Assembly: GCA_020632755.1 (NCBI GenBank) | Contig: JACKEY010000006.1 | Coordinates: 469,830 to 533,829, forward strand | Direction: 5' to 3' | DNA: 64,000 nucleotides | From: Alphaproteobacteria bacterium | GTDB lineage: Bacteria; Myxococcota_A; UBA796; UBA2385 | Shown here: positions 33,616 through 41,373 of the stretch, in pieces | Layout: each line of letters starts with the position of its first letter | How positions within the stretch are numbered: the stretch's first letter is position 1 | Translations under genes and position numbers: made by a program | The notes under the pieces: model-generated | What the model saw: the letters and a program-made list of their open reading frames with translations, nothing else | Database searches by the model: none | Told to the model about the DNA's origin: nothing

Positions 33616-33972
33616 GTGTCGTCCTCCCCCGCCGGCGCCCGCTGGGTCCGGATCACCCAGGCCACCCTCGTGTTCGTGGGCCTGTGCTACCTGGCGCTGG
33701 GCGTCGCGATGGTCCCGCTGGCGCCGTTCATGCTGGAGACCGACCAGGGCGATCCGCTGGCCGGCGCCTTCGGGGTGATCCTGTTCTTCGTCTGTGCGGT
33801 CTTCGGGGCCTTCAACTTCGTGGTCGCCTGGGGCCTCGGCACTCGCGCGAAGTGGGCCTGGATCGCCGGCATCGTGCTGGGGGCCATGTACGCCCCCAGC
33901 GGCTGCATGCCGTTCGGCGTGGCGGTCCTGTACGGGCTGCTGTGCGCGGACGGGCGGGCCGAGTTCGACTGA
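33616..33972 (+). CDS. Small membrane protein of unknown function
   Basis: This predicted protein is 118 aa from GTG 33616. Three hydrophobic segments are visible: about residues 14-34, 48-74 and 82-110. A cysteine lies in the last helix (APSGCMP). No family could be named. It is transcribed away from the Smr gene and converges on the helicase gene. Confidence 0.6.
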   Translation: MSSSPAGARWVRITQATLVFVGLCYLALGVAMVPLAPFMLETDQGDPLAGAFGVILFFVCAVFGAFNFVVAWGLGTRAKWAWIAGIVLGAMYAPSGCMPFGVAVLYGLLCADGRAEFD

Positions 33973-33996
33973 TCGCGCCCGCTCGCTCGGGACCCG

Positions 33997-36189
33997 TCAG
34001 TCCAGGACCTCGACCTCGTCCCGCCGCGTGTCCTTGAGCAGCTGGCGGATCTCGGCGGCCCGGTCCGGGTCGTGGCGCCGGTAGACGGCCATCAGCTGCT
34101 GGGCCAGGTCACGGGCCCGGCGGAAGGCGCCCACCAGGTCGCCGGCGATGTCGGTGCGGGCGTCGACCCGCTCCATGATCTCGGCCAGCGGCTGCCCCTC
34201 GGCCCACCACACGCCGAACACGATCATGTCGGGGTCCCAGGTGACCTCCTGGCGGGTCACGAACTCCGAGGTGGTGACCGCGTCGCCCATCCGGATCTTG
34301 TGGATGTGGCGCCCGAGCCCCCGGTAGTTGGGGGCGCCGCGGACCACGACACCGCGCGGCAGGCTGTTGACCATGCCGCAGAGCACGCCGAACAGCTCGG
34401 CCATGGACAGGCCGGAGAGCACTCCCTCGAGCACGAGCTCGGTGGTGAGCACCTCCTGGAACTGCATCTCGCGCAGGACCATCGCGCCCGCGCCGAGCAC
34501 CCAGCCCGACGGGGTCTCGGCCTCCTCGCCCTCTCCCGGGCGACGGATGTAGCCCCAGCGCTCCAGCCACTCGACCTTCTGCTGGAACTCGGTCCAGGTC
34601 GCGTCCATCCGCTGTTCCGCGCGGGCCTTCAGCTTGTGCAGGCGCTTGATCTCGCGCTTCATCGAGCCCGGTGCGGGGCCGCCGTCGACCCAGCCCTGGC
34701 CGCGCAGGCCGCGGGCGATCTGGTCGGCCTCGTCGGCCCACTCCTCGGCCTGGTGGGCGCGGTGGAAGGACAGGAAGCTCTTGTCGACGAGCTCGCGGAC
34801 GCGGGCTTCGTCGTACTGCTCGAGCAGGTGCACGACGCTGTGGAGCGACAGCGAGAAGCGGCTGCGGACCGGCTCGATGTCGCCGCGCAGGTAGCGCTTG
34901 AGCTCCTTCTCGATGCCCGGCCAGTCGTCGATGTCGCAGCGCACGACGACCAGGCCGGCGTCGTCCATGCCGCGACGGCCGGCCCGGCCGGCCATCTGCA
35001 TGAACTCGCGGCTGGGCAGCGGGATCATCTCCTGGCCGTTGTAGCGCTCGAGGGTGTCGAAGACGGCGCAGCGGGCGGGCATGTTGATGCCCAGGGCGAA
35101 GGTGCCGGTGCAGTACAGGACCCGGATGAGCCGCCGCTCGTAGAGCTCCTCGACCAGGGCCTTGAGCACGACGTGCAACCCGGCGTGGTGGTAGGCGATG
35201 CCCATCCGGTACAGCCGGGCCAGGTCGACCGGCAGGGCGTCGCGCCCCCCGGGCTCGGCCCACAGCTTCTCGACGGCGGCGACGACCTGGGCAGCCTCGT
35301 CTTCTTCGAGCAGGCTCGGCGGGTAGCCCTGGCCGACCCGCTGGCCCAGCGACGCGGCCAGGCTCTCGGCGTCCTTGCGCGACTGCACGAAGTACATGAA
35401 CGGCAGCAGGTCGGGCGCCAGCATCGAGAAGACGTCGTGGTGCCGCGTCGGGTGGCCCAGGCGCTCCTCGGTGCGGCCGTGGCGCCCCGGCTGCCCGCGG
35501 TGCCCCTTCTTCTCGCGCTTGCTCTTCGCGCCGGCCCGCCCGCGCTGGCTGGCCTTGGCCTGCCAGGCCTTGAAGAAGGTGCGCATCTCGCCGGGATCCT
35601 TGAGGCCTCCTTCGCGAGTGGCGACCAGGAACTCCAGGGGCACGGCACGGGTGTGCTCCTCGACCACGGTCACCTCGTGGCCCCGCACGCTGCGCAGCCA
35701 GGCGGCGAATTCCTGCAGGTTGGCCAGGGTGGCCGACAGGCCGACGACCTGGATGTCCTCGGGCAGGTAGATGAGCAGCTCCTCCCAGACGGTCCCGCGC
35801 TCGGGATCGTCCAGGAAGTGGATCTCGTCGATGATCACGGCGTCGAGGTGGGGGACCTCCTCGCCCATCAGCAGCTGGTTGCGCAGGATCTCGGTGGTCA
35901 TGACCCGGACCTGTGCGTCGGGGCGGATGACCAGGTCGCCGGTGACCAGCCCGACCTTGTCTTCGCCGAGCAGCTTGCAGTAGTCGCGGTACTTCTGGTT
36001 GCTCAGCGCCTTGATGGGAGCCGTGTAGACGACTTCCTTGCCGCGGCCGATGACCTCCTCGACCATCCAGTCGGCCACGACGGTCTTGCCCGTGCCGGTC
36101 GGGGCGCAGACCAGGACGGTCTCGCCGCGCTGCAGCGCTTCGATGGCGTGTTGCTGGAAGGGGTCGAGCGTGTAGCCGCGGTAGTTCAT
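33997..36189 (-). CDS. Ski2/Mtr4-like DEAD/DEAH-box RNA helicase
   Basis: This predicted protein is 730 aa from ATG 36189; the frame is open upstream, but the family begins with the MNYRGYTLDPFQQHAIEAL Q-like motif. Motif I APTGTGKT lies near residue 35, motif II DEIH in VIIDEIHFL, motif III SATLAN and motif VI QMAGRAGRRG. A Lys/Arg-rich insertion (about residues 205-250) separates the RecA domains. A C-terminal helical DSHCT-like region follows. The family unwinds structured RNA 3' to 5'; many bacteria of this group carry one Ski2-like protein of about this size. The start codon has a TACCGC box 5 nt upstream, and the cysE gene diverges from it. Confidence 0.87.
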   Translation of the reverse strand: MNYRGYTLDPFQQHAIEALQRGETVLVCAPTGTGKTVVADWMVEEVIGRGKEVVYTAPIKALSNQKYRDYCKLLGEDKVGLVTGDLVIRPDAQVRVMTTEILRNQLLMGEEVPHLDAVIIDEIHFLDDPERGTVWEELLIYLPEDIQVVGLSATLANLQEFAAWLRSVRGHEVTVVEEHTRAVPLEFLVATREGGLKDPGEMRTFFKAWQAKASQRGRAGAKSKREKKGHRGQPGRHGRTEERLGHPTRHHDVFSMLAPDLLPFMYFVQSRKDAESLAASLGQRVGQGYPPSLLEEDEAAQVVAAVEKLWAEPGGRDALPVDLARLYRMGIAYHHAGLHVVLKALVEELYERRLIRVLYCTGTFALGINMPARCAVFDTLERYNGQEMIPLPSREFMQMAGRAGRRGMDDAGLVVVRCDIDDWPGIEKELKRYLRGDIEPVRSRFSLSLHSVVHLLEQYDEARVRELVDKSFLSFHRAHQAEEWADEADQIARGLRGQGWVDGGPAPGSMKREIKRLHKLKARAEQRMDATWTEFQQKVEWLERWGYIRRPGEGEEAETPSGWVLGAGAMVLREMQFQEVLTTELVLEGVLSGLSMAELFGVLCGMVNSLPRGVVVRGAPNYRGLGRHIHKIRMGDAVTTSEFVTRQEVTWDPDMIVFGVWWAEGQPLAEIMERVDARTDIAGDLVGAFRRARDLAQQLMAVYRRHDPDRAAEIRQLLKDTRRDEVEVLD

Positions 36190-36270
36190 GCGATGCGGTA
36201 GCGCGTCCGATGTCGCGCGGGCAAGGCCCGGTGCGTGCATTCGGCCGTCTGCGCCCGCCGGGCGTCGGGA

Positions 36271-36276
36271 TAGGTC
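36271..36276 (+). promoter_or_regulatory. -10-like TAGGTC for cysE (leaderless candidate)
   Basis: The sequence GGGATAGGTC ends 6 nt before GTG 36283. This repeats the GGGATAGG arrangement seen at 4887 and 4939. No -35 and no Shine-Dalgarno are present. Confidence 0.4.
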
Positions 36277-36282
36277 CGCCCG

Positions 36283-37041
36283 GTGACGCCCCCTGACGCC
36301 GCCGACCGCTCCTTCGTGCAGACCCTGCGTCGGGATCTGCAGGCGGTGCTCGACCGCGACCCGGCTGCCGGCGGCAGGCTCGAGGCGCTGGTGTGCTCGC
36401 CCGGGCTGCACGCGTTGATCGGCCATCGCTTCGCCCACCGGCTGTGGCGCTCCGGCGGCGTGCTGCCCGCCCGCGCGATGTCCCACGTGGTGCGGGGCCT
36501 GACCGGCATCGAGATCCACCCGGGGGCCCGCATCGGCGCCGGCGTGTTCATCGATCACGGCATGGGCGTCGTGATCGGCGAGACCTCCGTCATCGGCGAC
36601 GACTGCACGCTGTACCACGGAGTCACGCTGGGGGGCACGAGCTGGCGCAAGGAGAAGCGCCACCCGACCCTGGAGGACCGCGTCGTGGTCGGCGCCGGCG
36701 CCAAGCTGCTCGGACCGATCCGCGTCGGGGCCGACGCCAAGGTGGGCGCCAACAGCGTCGTCGTGCGCGATGTGCCCGACGGCGCCACGGTCGTGGGCAT
36801 CCCCGCCCGGCTGGCGCACGAGGTGCGGCCCGTCGGCGATCCCATCGGCGGACACTGGCGGCGCGATCCGACCGTCGGGGTCGAGGACCCCGTGATGGCC
36901 CGCCTGCGCGAGCTCGAGGCCGAGGTGCGGGCCCTGCGTGGCCTGCCGCCGCGGGAGCCCGACGCCGACGAAGAGCCGATGGTGCGGGGTGGCTCCCCGC
37001 CGACCACCGATGAGATCCGCGCGTCCCGGAGGAAGTCGTGA
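36283..37041 (+). CDS. cysE: Serine O-acetyltransferase (CysE/EpsC)
   Basis: This predicted protein is 252 aa with GTG start 36283. The N-terminal helical part includes GHRFAHRLWRSG. The left-handed beta-helix hexapeptide region has the family motif GIEIHPGARIGAGVFIDHGMGVVIGET, quoted here as key residues His, Asp and His near 75-92, then YHGVTLGGTSW. A non-conserved acidic tail of about 70 residues follows. It makes O-acetylserine from serine and acetyl-CoA, the first step of cysteine synthesis. Its stop overlaps the start of cysK (GTGA), so the two enzymes are coproduced. The mRNA is likely leaderless. Confidence 0.92.
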   Translation: MTPPDAADRSFVQTLRRDLQAVLDRDPAAGGRLEALVCSPGLHALIGHRFAHRLWRSGGVLPARAMSHVVRGLTGIEIHPGARIGAGVFIDHGMGVVIGETSVIGDDCTLYHGVTLGGTSWRKEKRHPTLEDRVVVGAGAKLLGPIRVGADAKVGANSVVVRDVPDGATVVGIPARLAHEVRPVGDPIGGHWRRDPTVGVEDPVMARLRELEAEVRALRGLPPREPDADEEPMVRGGSPPTTDEIRASRRKS

Positions 37042-37982
37042 CCGACCCATGCCGCCCTCCGCTGCGGGTGGAGTCCGTGCTCGACCTGGTCGGCCGCACG
37101 CCCGTCGTCCAGGTGCGCCGCGCCTGCGACGACCGCATGGCCACCCTGTGGGCCAAGCTCGAGTTCCAGAACCCCGGCGGCAGCATCAAGGACCGCATCG
37201 CCGTGTCCATGCTGGATGCCGCTGAACAGCAGGGGGAGATCCGTCCCGGGCGCACCACGGTGGTCGAGGCCACCAGCGGCAACACCGGCATCGGCCTGGC
37301 GATGGCCTGCGCGGTGCGCGGCTACCGGCTCATCCTGACCATGCCCGACGACGTCTCGGTCGAGCGGCGCTTGTTGCTGTCCGCCTACGGCGCCGAGGTC
37401 GTGCTCACGCCGGCCCGCCTCGCGATGCCGGGCGCCATCGACAAGGCCCACGAGCTCGGCGCCCAGTGCGGGAGCTGCTGGTTCCCGCGGCAGTTCGAGA
37501 ACCCCGCCAACCCCGCGGCCCATCGGGAGCACACCGGCCCCGAGCTGGTCGAAGCCTTCGACGACGTCGGCCTGGACGGCCTGGTCGTCGGGGTGGGCAC
37601 CGGGGGGACCGTGTCCGGCGTCGCCCCGGTGCTCCGCGCGCGCTGGCCGGAGATCCGCATCTGGGCCGTCGAGCCCGCGGCGAGCCCGGTGCTCAGCGGC
37701 GGCAGCGTCGGCCTGCACGGCATCCAGGGCATCGGCGCAGGCTTCGTGCCTCCGGTGCTGGACCGCGACGCGGCCGACCGGGTGGTGCCGGTCGAGGACG
37801 AGCACGCCTACCAGGGCGCCCGCATGCTCGCGCGGGCCGAAGGACTGCTGGTGGGCACCAGCTCGGGCGCCTGCTTCGTGGCCGCGCGGCAGCTCGCCCG
37901 GGAGCTCGGCCCGGGTCGCCACGTGGCCTTCGTCTGCGCGAGCAACGGCGAGCGATACCTGAGCACGACCCTGTTCCGGTGA
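37038..37982 (+). CDS. cysK: Cysteine synthase (O-acetylserine sulfhydrylase) CysK
   Basis: This predicted protein is 314 aa and starts with GTG 37038 inside the cysE stop. The PLP lysine is Lys51 in NPGGSIKDRIA, followed by the TSGNTGIGLA loop near 78 and the glycine-rich phosphate site GTGGTVSG near 187. These define fold-type II PLP enzymes of the CysK/CBS group. It replaces the acetyl group of O-acetylserine with sulfide to make cysteine. The C-terminal region after about 290 is short, with no regulatory CBS domains. Cotranscription with cysE puts the two last steps together. Confidence 0.92.
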   Translation: MTDPCRPPLRVESVLDLVGRTPVVQVRRACDDRMATLWAKLEFQNPGGSIKDRIAVSMLDAAEQQGEIRPGRTTVVEATSGNTGIGLAMACAVRGYRLILTMPDDVSVERRLLLSAYGAEVVLTPARLAMPGAIDKAHELGAQCGSCWFPRQFENPANPAAHREHTGPELVEAFDDVGLDGLVVGVGTGGTVSGVAPVLRARWPEIRIWAVEPAASPVLSGGSVGLHGIQGIGAGFVPPVLDRDAADRVVPVEDEHAYQGARMLARAEGLLVGTSSGACFVAARQLARELGPGRHVAFVCASNGERYLSTTLFR

Positions 37983-38073
37983 ACGGTGTGCGCAGTCCTG
38001 CGCGGTCCCGGAGCCGGGTGACACAGCGTTGCAACTGCTCGATGACGGCGTGCTGGTGGTGGTTTCCGGTAGG

Positions 38074-38086
38074 AGCACGGAGTGCT
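38074..38086. repeat. 13-bp palindrome AGCAC-GGA-GTGCT downstream of cysK
   Basis: A perfect 5-bp inverted repeat with 3-bp loop lies about 90 bp after the cysK stop and 116 bp before the Flp pilin start. It could be a regulator site for the pilin promoter or part of a 3' end structure; nothing else supports either. Confidence 0.25.
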
Positions 38087-38111
38087 GTGACGGTTTTCTG
38101 AGCGACCGGAG

Positions 38112-38151
38112 AAAATTTTTCGTAGACGGCTCGGACCCCCTGAGGCATAAC
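38112..38151 (+). promoter_or_regulatory. Promoter of the Flp pilin gene with UP-like AT tract
   Basis: An AAAATTTTT tract (38112-38120) precedes a -35-like TAGACG (38123-38128, four of six matches to TTGACA), a 17-bp spacer and a -10-like CATAAC (38146-38151). This is the best sigma70-type promoter in the window. The start would lie about 45 nt before the ATG. Confidence 0.55.
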
Positions 38152-38202
38152 AACAGTGCGCAGCGAGACCGCTACGCCGAGCAAACCACAAAGGGAGTCA
38201 AC

Positions 38203-38373
38203 ATGAACACCATCGCCCGCCTGATCGAAGACGAGTCCGGCGCCACCGCCATCGAGTACGGCCTCATCGCCGCCCTGGTCTCCGTGGCCATCATCGCCGC
38301 CCTGACCCTGCTCGGTGACAACCTGAGCACCCTGTTCGACTCGATCGCCAGCACCGTGAACGTCGGCTCCTGA
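38203..38373 (+). CDS. Flp-family type IVb pilin (orphan)
   Basis: This predicted protein is 56 aa from ATG 38203, with an AAGGGAG Shine-Dalgarno at 38191-38197 and a 5-nt gap. It has the Flp/Fap pilin signature: a short hydrophilic leader, Gly-Ala (prepilin peptidase site) in EDESGATAIEYGLIAALV with the E-Y pair 5-6 residues after the Gly, then a single hydrophobic helix. Processed pilin would be about 42 residues. No tad/cpa assembly or prepilin-peptidase gene is in the window. It is monocistronic: a good promoter lies upstream and a strong terminator immediately downstream. Confidence 0.9.
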   Translation: MNTIARLIEDESGATAIEYGLIAALVSVAIIAALTLLGDNLSTLFDSIASTVNVGS

Positions 38374-38387
38374 GCCTCGTCCACACG

Positions 38388-38422
38388 CAGACCCCCGCGC
38401 TCCTCACGGACGCGGGGGTCTG
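38388..38422 (+). terminator. Strong hairpin terminator after the Flp pilin
   Basis: The arms CAGACCCCCGCG (38388-38399) and CGCGGGGGTCTG (38411-38422) are perfectly complementary, 12 bp with an 11-nt loop, 14 nt after the pilin stop. The tail is not U-rich but reads TCGCGTCTCGGG. It is likely an intrinsic terminator of the GC-rich type. Confidence 0.7.
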
Positions 38423-38434
38423 TCGCGTCTCGGG

Positions 38435-38450
38435 CCCCGCTCTGGCGGGG
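38435..38450. repeat. Hairpin CCCCGC-TCTG-GCGGGG
   Basis: A second 6-bp stem with a 4-nt loop lies 12 nt after the first terminator and is followed by CTCGCGTCGTCTCGGGG, similar to the tail after the first hairpin. Confidence 0.5.
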
Positions 38451-38566
38451 CTCGCGTCGTCTCGGGGCCTGCGGCCTCCCGCCCGGCCTGCGCCACGGGG
38501 GAGGGGAGTGCCCGGAGCAGCGGAGGGTCGCGGGCCCGAGAAGAGAGAGGGGACCCGAGACGCAGA

Positions 38567-38594
38567 GACCCCCGCTGCCGGGGCAGCGGGGGTC
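38567..38594 (-). terminator. Hairpin terminator after the tRNA genes
   Basis: The arms GACCCCCGCTGCC (38567-38579) and GGCAGCGGGGGTC (38582-38594) form a 13-bp perfect stem with a 2-nt centre. It lies 4 nt after the CCA end of tRNA-Glu in transcription direction and is followed on the minus strand by TCTGCGTCTCGGG. Confidence 0.65.
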
Positions 38595-38598
38595 GAGG

Positions 38599-38674
38599 TG
38601 GTACTCCCAACGGGAATCGAACCCGTGTTTTCGGCGTGAGAGGCCGACGTCCTGGACCGCTAGACGATGGGAGC
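38599..38674 (-). tRNA. tRNA-Glu (CTC)
   Basis: 76 nt with encoded CCA. The minus strand reads GCTCCCA at the 5' end pairing with TGGGAGT (G1-U72 wobble), discriminator A, then CCA. The anticodon stem TCGGC/GCCGA encloses loop CTCTCAC, so the anticodon is CTC. The T arm is ACGGG-TTCGATT-CCCGT. It decodes GAG, the dominant Glu codon here. Confidence 0.93.
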
Positions 38675-38747
38675 ACAGAGCGAACCGCCTCGTAATCCAT
38701 CCCAGAATCGGGAGGCAAGGCGCTTCGGAGAGAAAGAACAGAGGAAG

Positions 38748-38823
38748 TGGCTGGGCCGCCAGGGCTCGAACCTGGACTCTTCAGGGCCAGAACCTGACGT
38801 GTTGCCGATTACACCACGGCCCA
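38748..38823 (-). tRNA. tRNA-Gln (CTG)
   Basis: 76 nt with encoded CCA. The acceptor is TGGGCCG with CGGCCCA, discriminator G. The anticodon stem TCAGG/CCTGA encloses loop TTCTGGC, giving anticodon CTG. The T arm is CCAGG-TTCGAGC-CCTGG. It precedes tRNA-Glu on the same strand by 73 nt, probably in one transcript. Confidence 0.93.
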
Positions 38824-38903
38824 GCATGCGCCGACGCTAATAACGAGCCCGGGCGCAGCGTGCAAGCACTTCCGGGTCGTCGGGGGAGGCGTGGAACCCG
38901 CGC

Positions 38904-39428
38904 TCAGGGGTAGGCGTCCAGGGCCAGGCCTTGCGCAGCGAGCAGCTGGGCGACCTGCTCGAAGTACTGGCGCTCGTCGTCCTTGAGCTGCATGTCCCGT
39001 GCGACGGCGGCGTCGAAGGCGTCGGGGTCGAGCGCCGTCCAGCCGTCGTGGATCTGCTCGTAGACCTCGGCCCGGGCGGTCCAGGTGCGGACCAGCAGCT
39101 CGTGGGTGGCGGCGAGCTCGGGCGTCTCGGGCTCGATGGCGTCGACGGCGTCACGCAGACGCGCCGCGCCGGGCACCAGGGTCTGCTCGAAGCGGGCCGC
39201 GATGTCGGCGGGCTTGCTGTCCCCGCGCTTCACCAGGGTGGCCACATCGACGAACTCGCGCGTGAGCTCCATGTTCTGGCCGAGCACGGGCTGCATCGCG
39301 TCGACGTAGGCCGAGGCATCCCGGCGCTCGGCCCCCAGCATGCAGCCGCCCAGGCCCGGGGCGAGGAGGACGGACGCCGCGAGGAGGGCCGGGAGAGGGG
39401 GCCGTGCGGGCGAGAGAGGCGCTGACAA
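38904..39428 (-). CDS. Lipoprotein of unknown function, TTG start
   Basis: This predicted protein is 174 aa. A TTG start at 39428 is preferred because GGAG lies 6 nt upstream and the signal peptide then starts in place; no ATG or GTG fits before the lipobox (LAPGLGGC). The mature part is helical and charged (ASAYVDAMQPVLGQNMELTR), with no recognised motif and no repeat. It diverges from the SPASM-like gene at 39486 and runs toward the two tRNAs. Function unknown. Confidence 0.6.
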   Translation of the reverse strand: MSAPLSPARPPLPALLAASVLLAPGLGGCMLGAERRDASAYVDAMQPVLGQNMELTREFVDVATLVKRGDSKPADIAARFEQTLVPGAARLRDAVDAIEPETPELAATHELLVRTWTARAEVYEQIHDGWTALDPDAFDAAVARDMQLKDDERQYFEQVAQLLAAQGLALDAYP

Positions 39429-39485
39429 GGCGGACTCCGGTGGGCTATGGCGGTCCGCCCTAACTCCTGGAAGGAAGGCCCGCCC

Positions 39486-40508
39486 ATGCGCAGCCTCGAG
39501 CATCGCATCGCCGACCTGCGCGGCACCTGGCGTCGGGCCCGTGCGCGCCGCGGCGGCGCGGACGCGGCCACGGTCTCGCCGGCCCGGCTGGTGCTGCGGC
39601 TGGACGACGGCGACGGCGGCGGCCCGCTCGGGGATGCCGACGCGCTGACTCCCTCGGCCTGGCACCGGTTCGTCGCCGCGGCCGTCGACTGGCTCGGGCC
39701 TCTGCCCACCACCGTCATCGCGATCCGCACGGGCGGGAGCGAGCTCGCGACGGACCTGGTCCGGTTCGCCCACCGCCTGGAGTGCGACACCCTGCTGTGC
39801 ACCGACGGCAGCGGGATCGACGACGCACGCGCCGGCATCCTGGTCGACAGCGGCCTGGCGCGCCTGCGCGTGTACATGGGCGGGGTCTCGGCCGACGTGC
39901 ACCGGACCGTCGTCGGCGGCGAGCTGGCGGACGCCCTGGGCGCGGTGGGCTCCGCGCTGCGTGCCCGCGCCGATCGGCGCGCCGCCCTCGATGTCGAGGT
40001 CGCCTTGCCGTGGACTCGACCCGCGGACGCCGAAGCCCGGGCGCTGGCCGGCTGGGCGCGCGAGGCCGGCGCCGATGGCTTCCGGCTGGTGCCCCCGTGG
40101 CGGTCCGCGGATCTGCCCTCCGATCCCGAGCTGATCGACCAGCTCGTCGACGGGGCCGACCGCTTCCACCGGACCCCGGCCGCGGCGGTCGCCGAGCTGC
40201 ACGCGATGGCGGCCCACGCCGACGGGCAGCCGGGGCTCGCCCGGGTCCACGCCCCCGCCCGGCGGCGCCGGATGGCCTGCCCGGTGGGCGGGCTCCGCCT
40301 GGAGCTCACCTCCCACGGCCTGCTGCGCGCCTGTCCCTTCCACGCGCCGATGTCGACCGACTTCCAGCAGGCCACCCAGGGGCGGGACCCGCTGGATCTG
40401 GCCTCCCTGGTCGCCCAGCACGCCGGCCCCCACCTGGCCGCGATCGCCGCCTGCGAGCGGGCCTGCGCCCACCCCGAGCTGTCGCCTCGCCCGGTGTTGG
40501 GACGATAG
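39486..40508 (+). CDS. Radical-SAM-like TIM-barrel protein lacking the Fe-S cluster motif
   Basis: This predicted protein is 340 aa from ATG 39486. The order of segments follows radical SAM/SPASM enzymes: an LVLRLDDGDGG strand where the CX3CX2C cluster loop should be, a conserved-like LLCTDGSGIDDARAGILV stretch, then SGLARLRVYMGGVSADVH with the usual spacing. No CX3CX2C exists anywhere in the N-terminal half; its only cysteines are in ECDTLLC. The C-terminal 70 residues keep cysteines of a SPASM-like type (MACPVGG, RACPFH, AACERACAH). It may bind Fe-S or zinc there but cannot do radical chemistry. The YceD gene follows by 9 nt. Confidence 0.6.
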   Translation: MRSLEHRIADLRGTWRRARARRGGADAATVSPARLVLRLDDGDGGGPLGDADALTPSAWHRFVAAAVDWLGPLPTTVIAIRTGGSELATDLVRFAHRLECDTLLCTDGSGIDDARAGILVDSGLARLRVYMGGVSADVHRTVVGGELADALGAVGSALRARADRRAALDVEVALPWTRPADAEARALAGWAREAGADGFRLVPPWRSADLPSDPELIDQLVDGADRFHRTPAAAVAELHAMAAHADGQPGLARVHAPARRRRMACPVGGLRLELTSHGLLRACPFHAPMSTDFQQATQGRDPLDLASLVAQHAGPHLAAIAACERACAHPELSPRPVLGR

Positions 40509-40517
40509 GGAGCGAAC

Positions 40518-41036
40518 ATGCGCATCAAGATCGACGACATCCCCGAAGAAGGGCTCGAGTTCGAGATCGAGCCAGACGACGCCTGGGCGATCGCGGCCGC
40601 TGCCGCCGCACTCGAAGGCGACGTGGTCGATCTCGGCTTCGAGCTGCAGATCGAGCGCATCGCCGAGCTCGTGCGGGTGCACGGCCACTTCCACGGGGCG
40701 GTGGACCGCACCTGTGACCGCTGCGGCGGCGAGCTCCGGCTGCAGGTGCAGGGCCCGGTCGAGCTGCTGTTCGAGCCGCATCGTCACGAGGCCCTGCACG
40801 AAGAGCACATCACCGACCCGAGCGAGCTGGACATCGGCTTCTTCGACGGGGTCGCGCTCGACATGGCCGAGGTCGTGAGCGAGCAGCTGGCCCTGGCGTT
40901 GCCCCCGCGCCTGGTCTGCGGTGGCCCCGGCGTGACCCAGCGCGGCGGCTCCTGGACCTGCGAGCTGCCCGCCCAGGACGCTGGTCCCGACCTGTCGACG
41001 CACAAGCCGTTCGCCAATCTCCGGCTGCCGGAATAA
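40518..41036 (+). CDS. YceD/DUF177 protein
   Basis: This predicted protein is 172 aa of the YceD family, almost always found before rpmF. A CDRCGGELRLQVQG zinc-like Cys pair lies near residue 65, the acidic middle (FEPHRHEALHEEHITDPSELDIGFFDGVALDMAEVV) matches the family, and the C-terminus has LVCGGPGV and a final FANLRL pattern. YceD has been linked to 23S rRNA and large-subunit assembly in plants and bacteria. It begins 9 nt after the radical-SAM-like gene and heads a block that leads into rpmF, plsX, acpP and fabF. Confidence 0.82.
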   Translation: MRIKIDDIPEEGLEFEIEPDDAWAIAAAAAALEGDVVDLGFELQIERIAELVRVHGHFHGAVDRTCDRCGGELRLQVQGPVELLFEPHRHEALHEEHITDPSELDIGFFDGVALDMAEVVSEQLALALPPRLVCGGPGVTQRGGSWTCELPAQDAGPDLSTHKPFANLRLPE

Positions 41037-41156
41037 GCAGCCGCTTCGTGCGGCCGTCCCGGTGGGGTGACGGGCCCCCGCGACCCTTCCCGACGCCCCG
41101 GCGTCGCTCGACTTCCGGGCCTTCCCGGCCCCTCATCTCAACCGCGAGCATCCACC

Positions 41157-41339
41157 ATGGCCGTCCCCAAGAAGCGCACGTCCAAGACCCGCAAGCGCAT
41201 GCGTCGCGCCCACGACTTCCTGACCCACACCGCTGCGGTGGAGGTCTGCGAGAGCTGTGGCGCCCCCAAGCTGCGCCACCACGTCTGCCTCGCCTGCGGC
41301 ACCTACCGCGGCACCCAGGTCCTCCCCAGCCAGGACTGA
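41157..41339 (+). CDS. rpmF: 50S ribosomal protein L32
   Basis: This predicted protein is 60 aa starting at ATG 41157. The N-terminus MAVPKKRTSKTRKRMRRAHD is the standard L32 start. Two CxxC-type pairs (CESCGAPKLRHHVCLAC) bind zinc, so this is the C+ form. L32 sits in the large subunit near the exit region. It follows yceD and precedes plsX, the usual order that couples lipid and ribosome genes. Confidence 0.97.
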   Translation: MAVPKKRTSKTRKRMRRAHDFLTHTAAVEVCESCGAPKLRHHVCLACGTYRGTQVLPSQD

Positions 41340-41373
41340 GTCCGGCGGGGGTTCCCCTGCACCGGGGGGATCC

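Noticed and set aside
38094..38120. TTTTCT...AGAAAA-TTTTT as a terminator for cysK
   Set aside because: The stem is only six AT-rich pairs with a 10-nt loop and lies over 110 nt past the stop; the AT tract fits better as part of the pilin promoter.
38404..38718. A 104-codon reverse frame across the terminators and tRNA-Glu
   Set aside because: It covers the tRNA gene and two hairpins and has no coding character.
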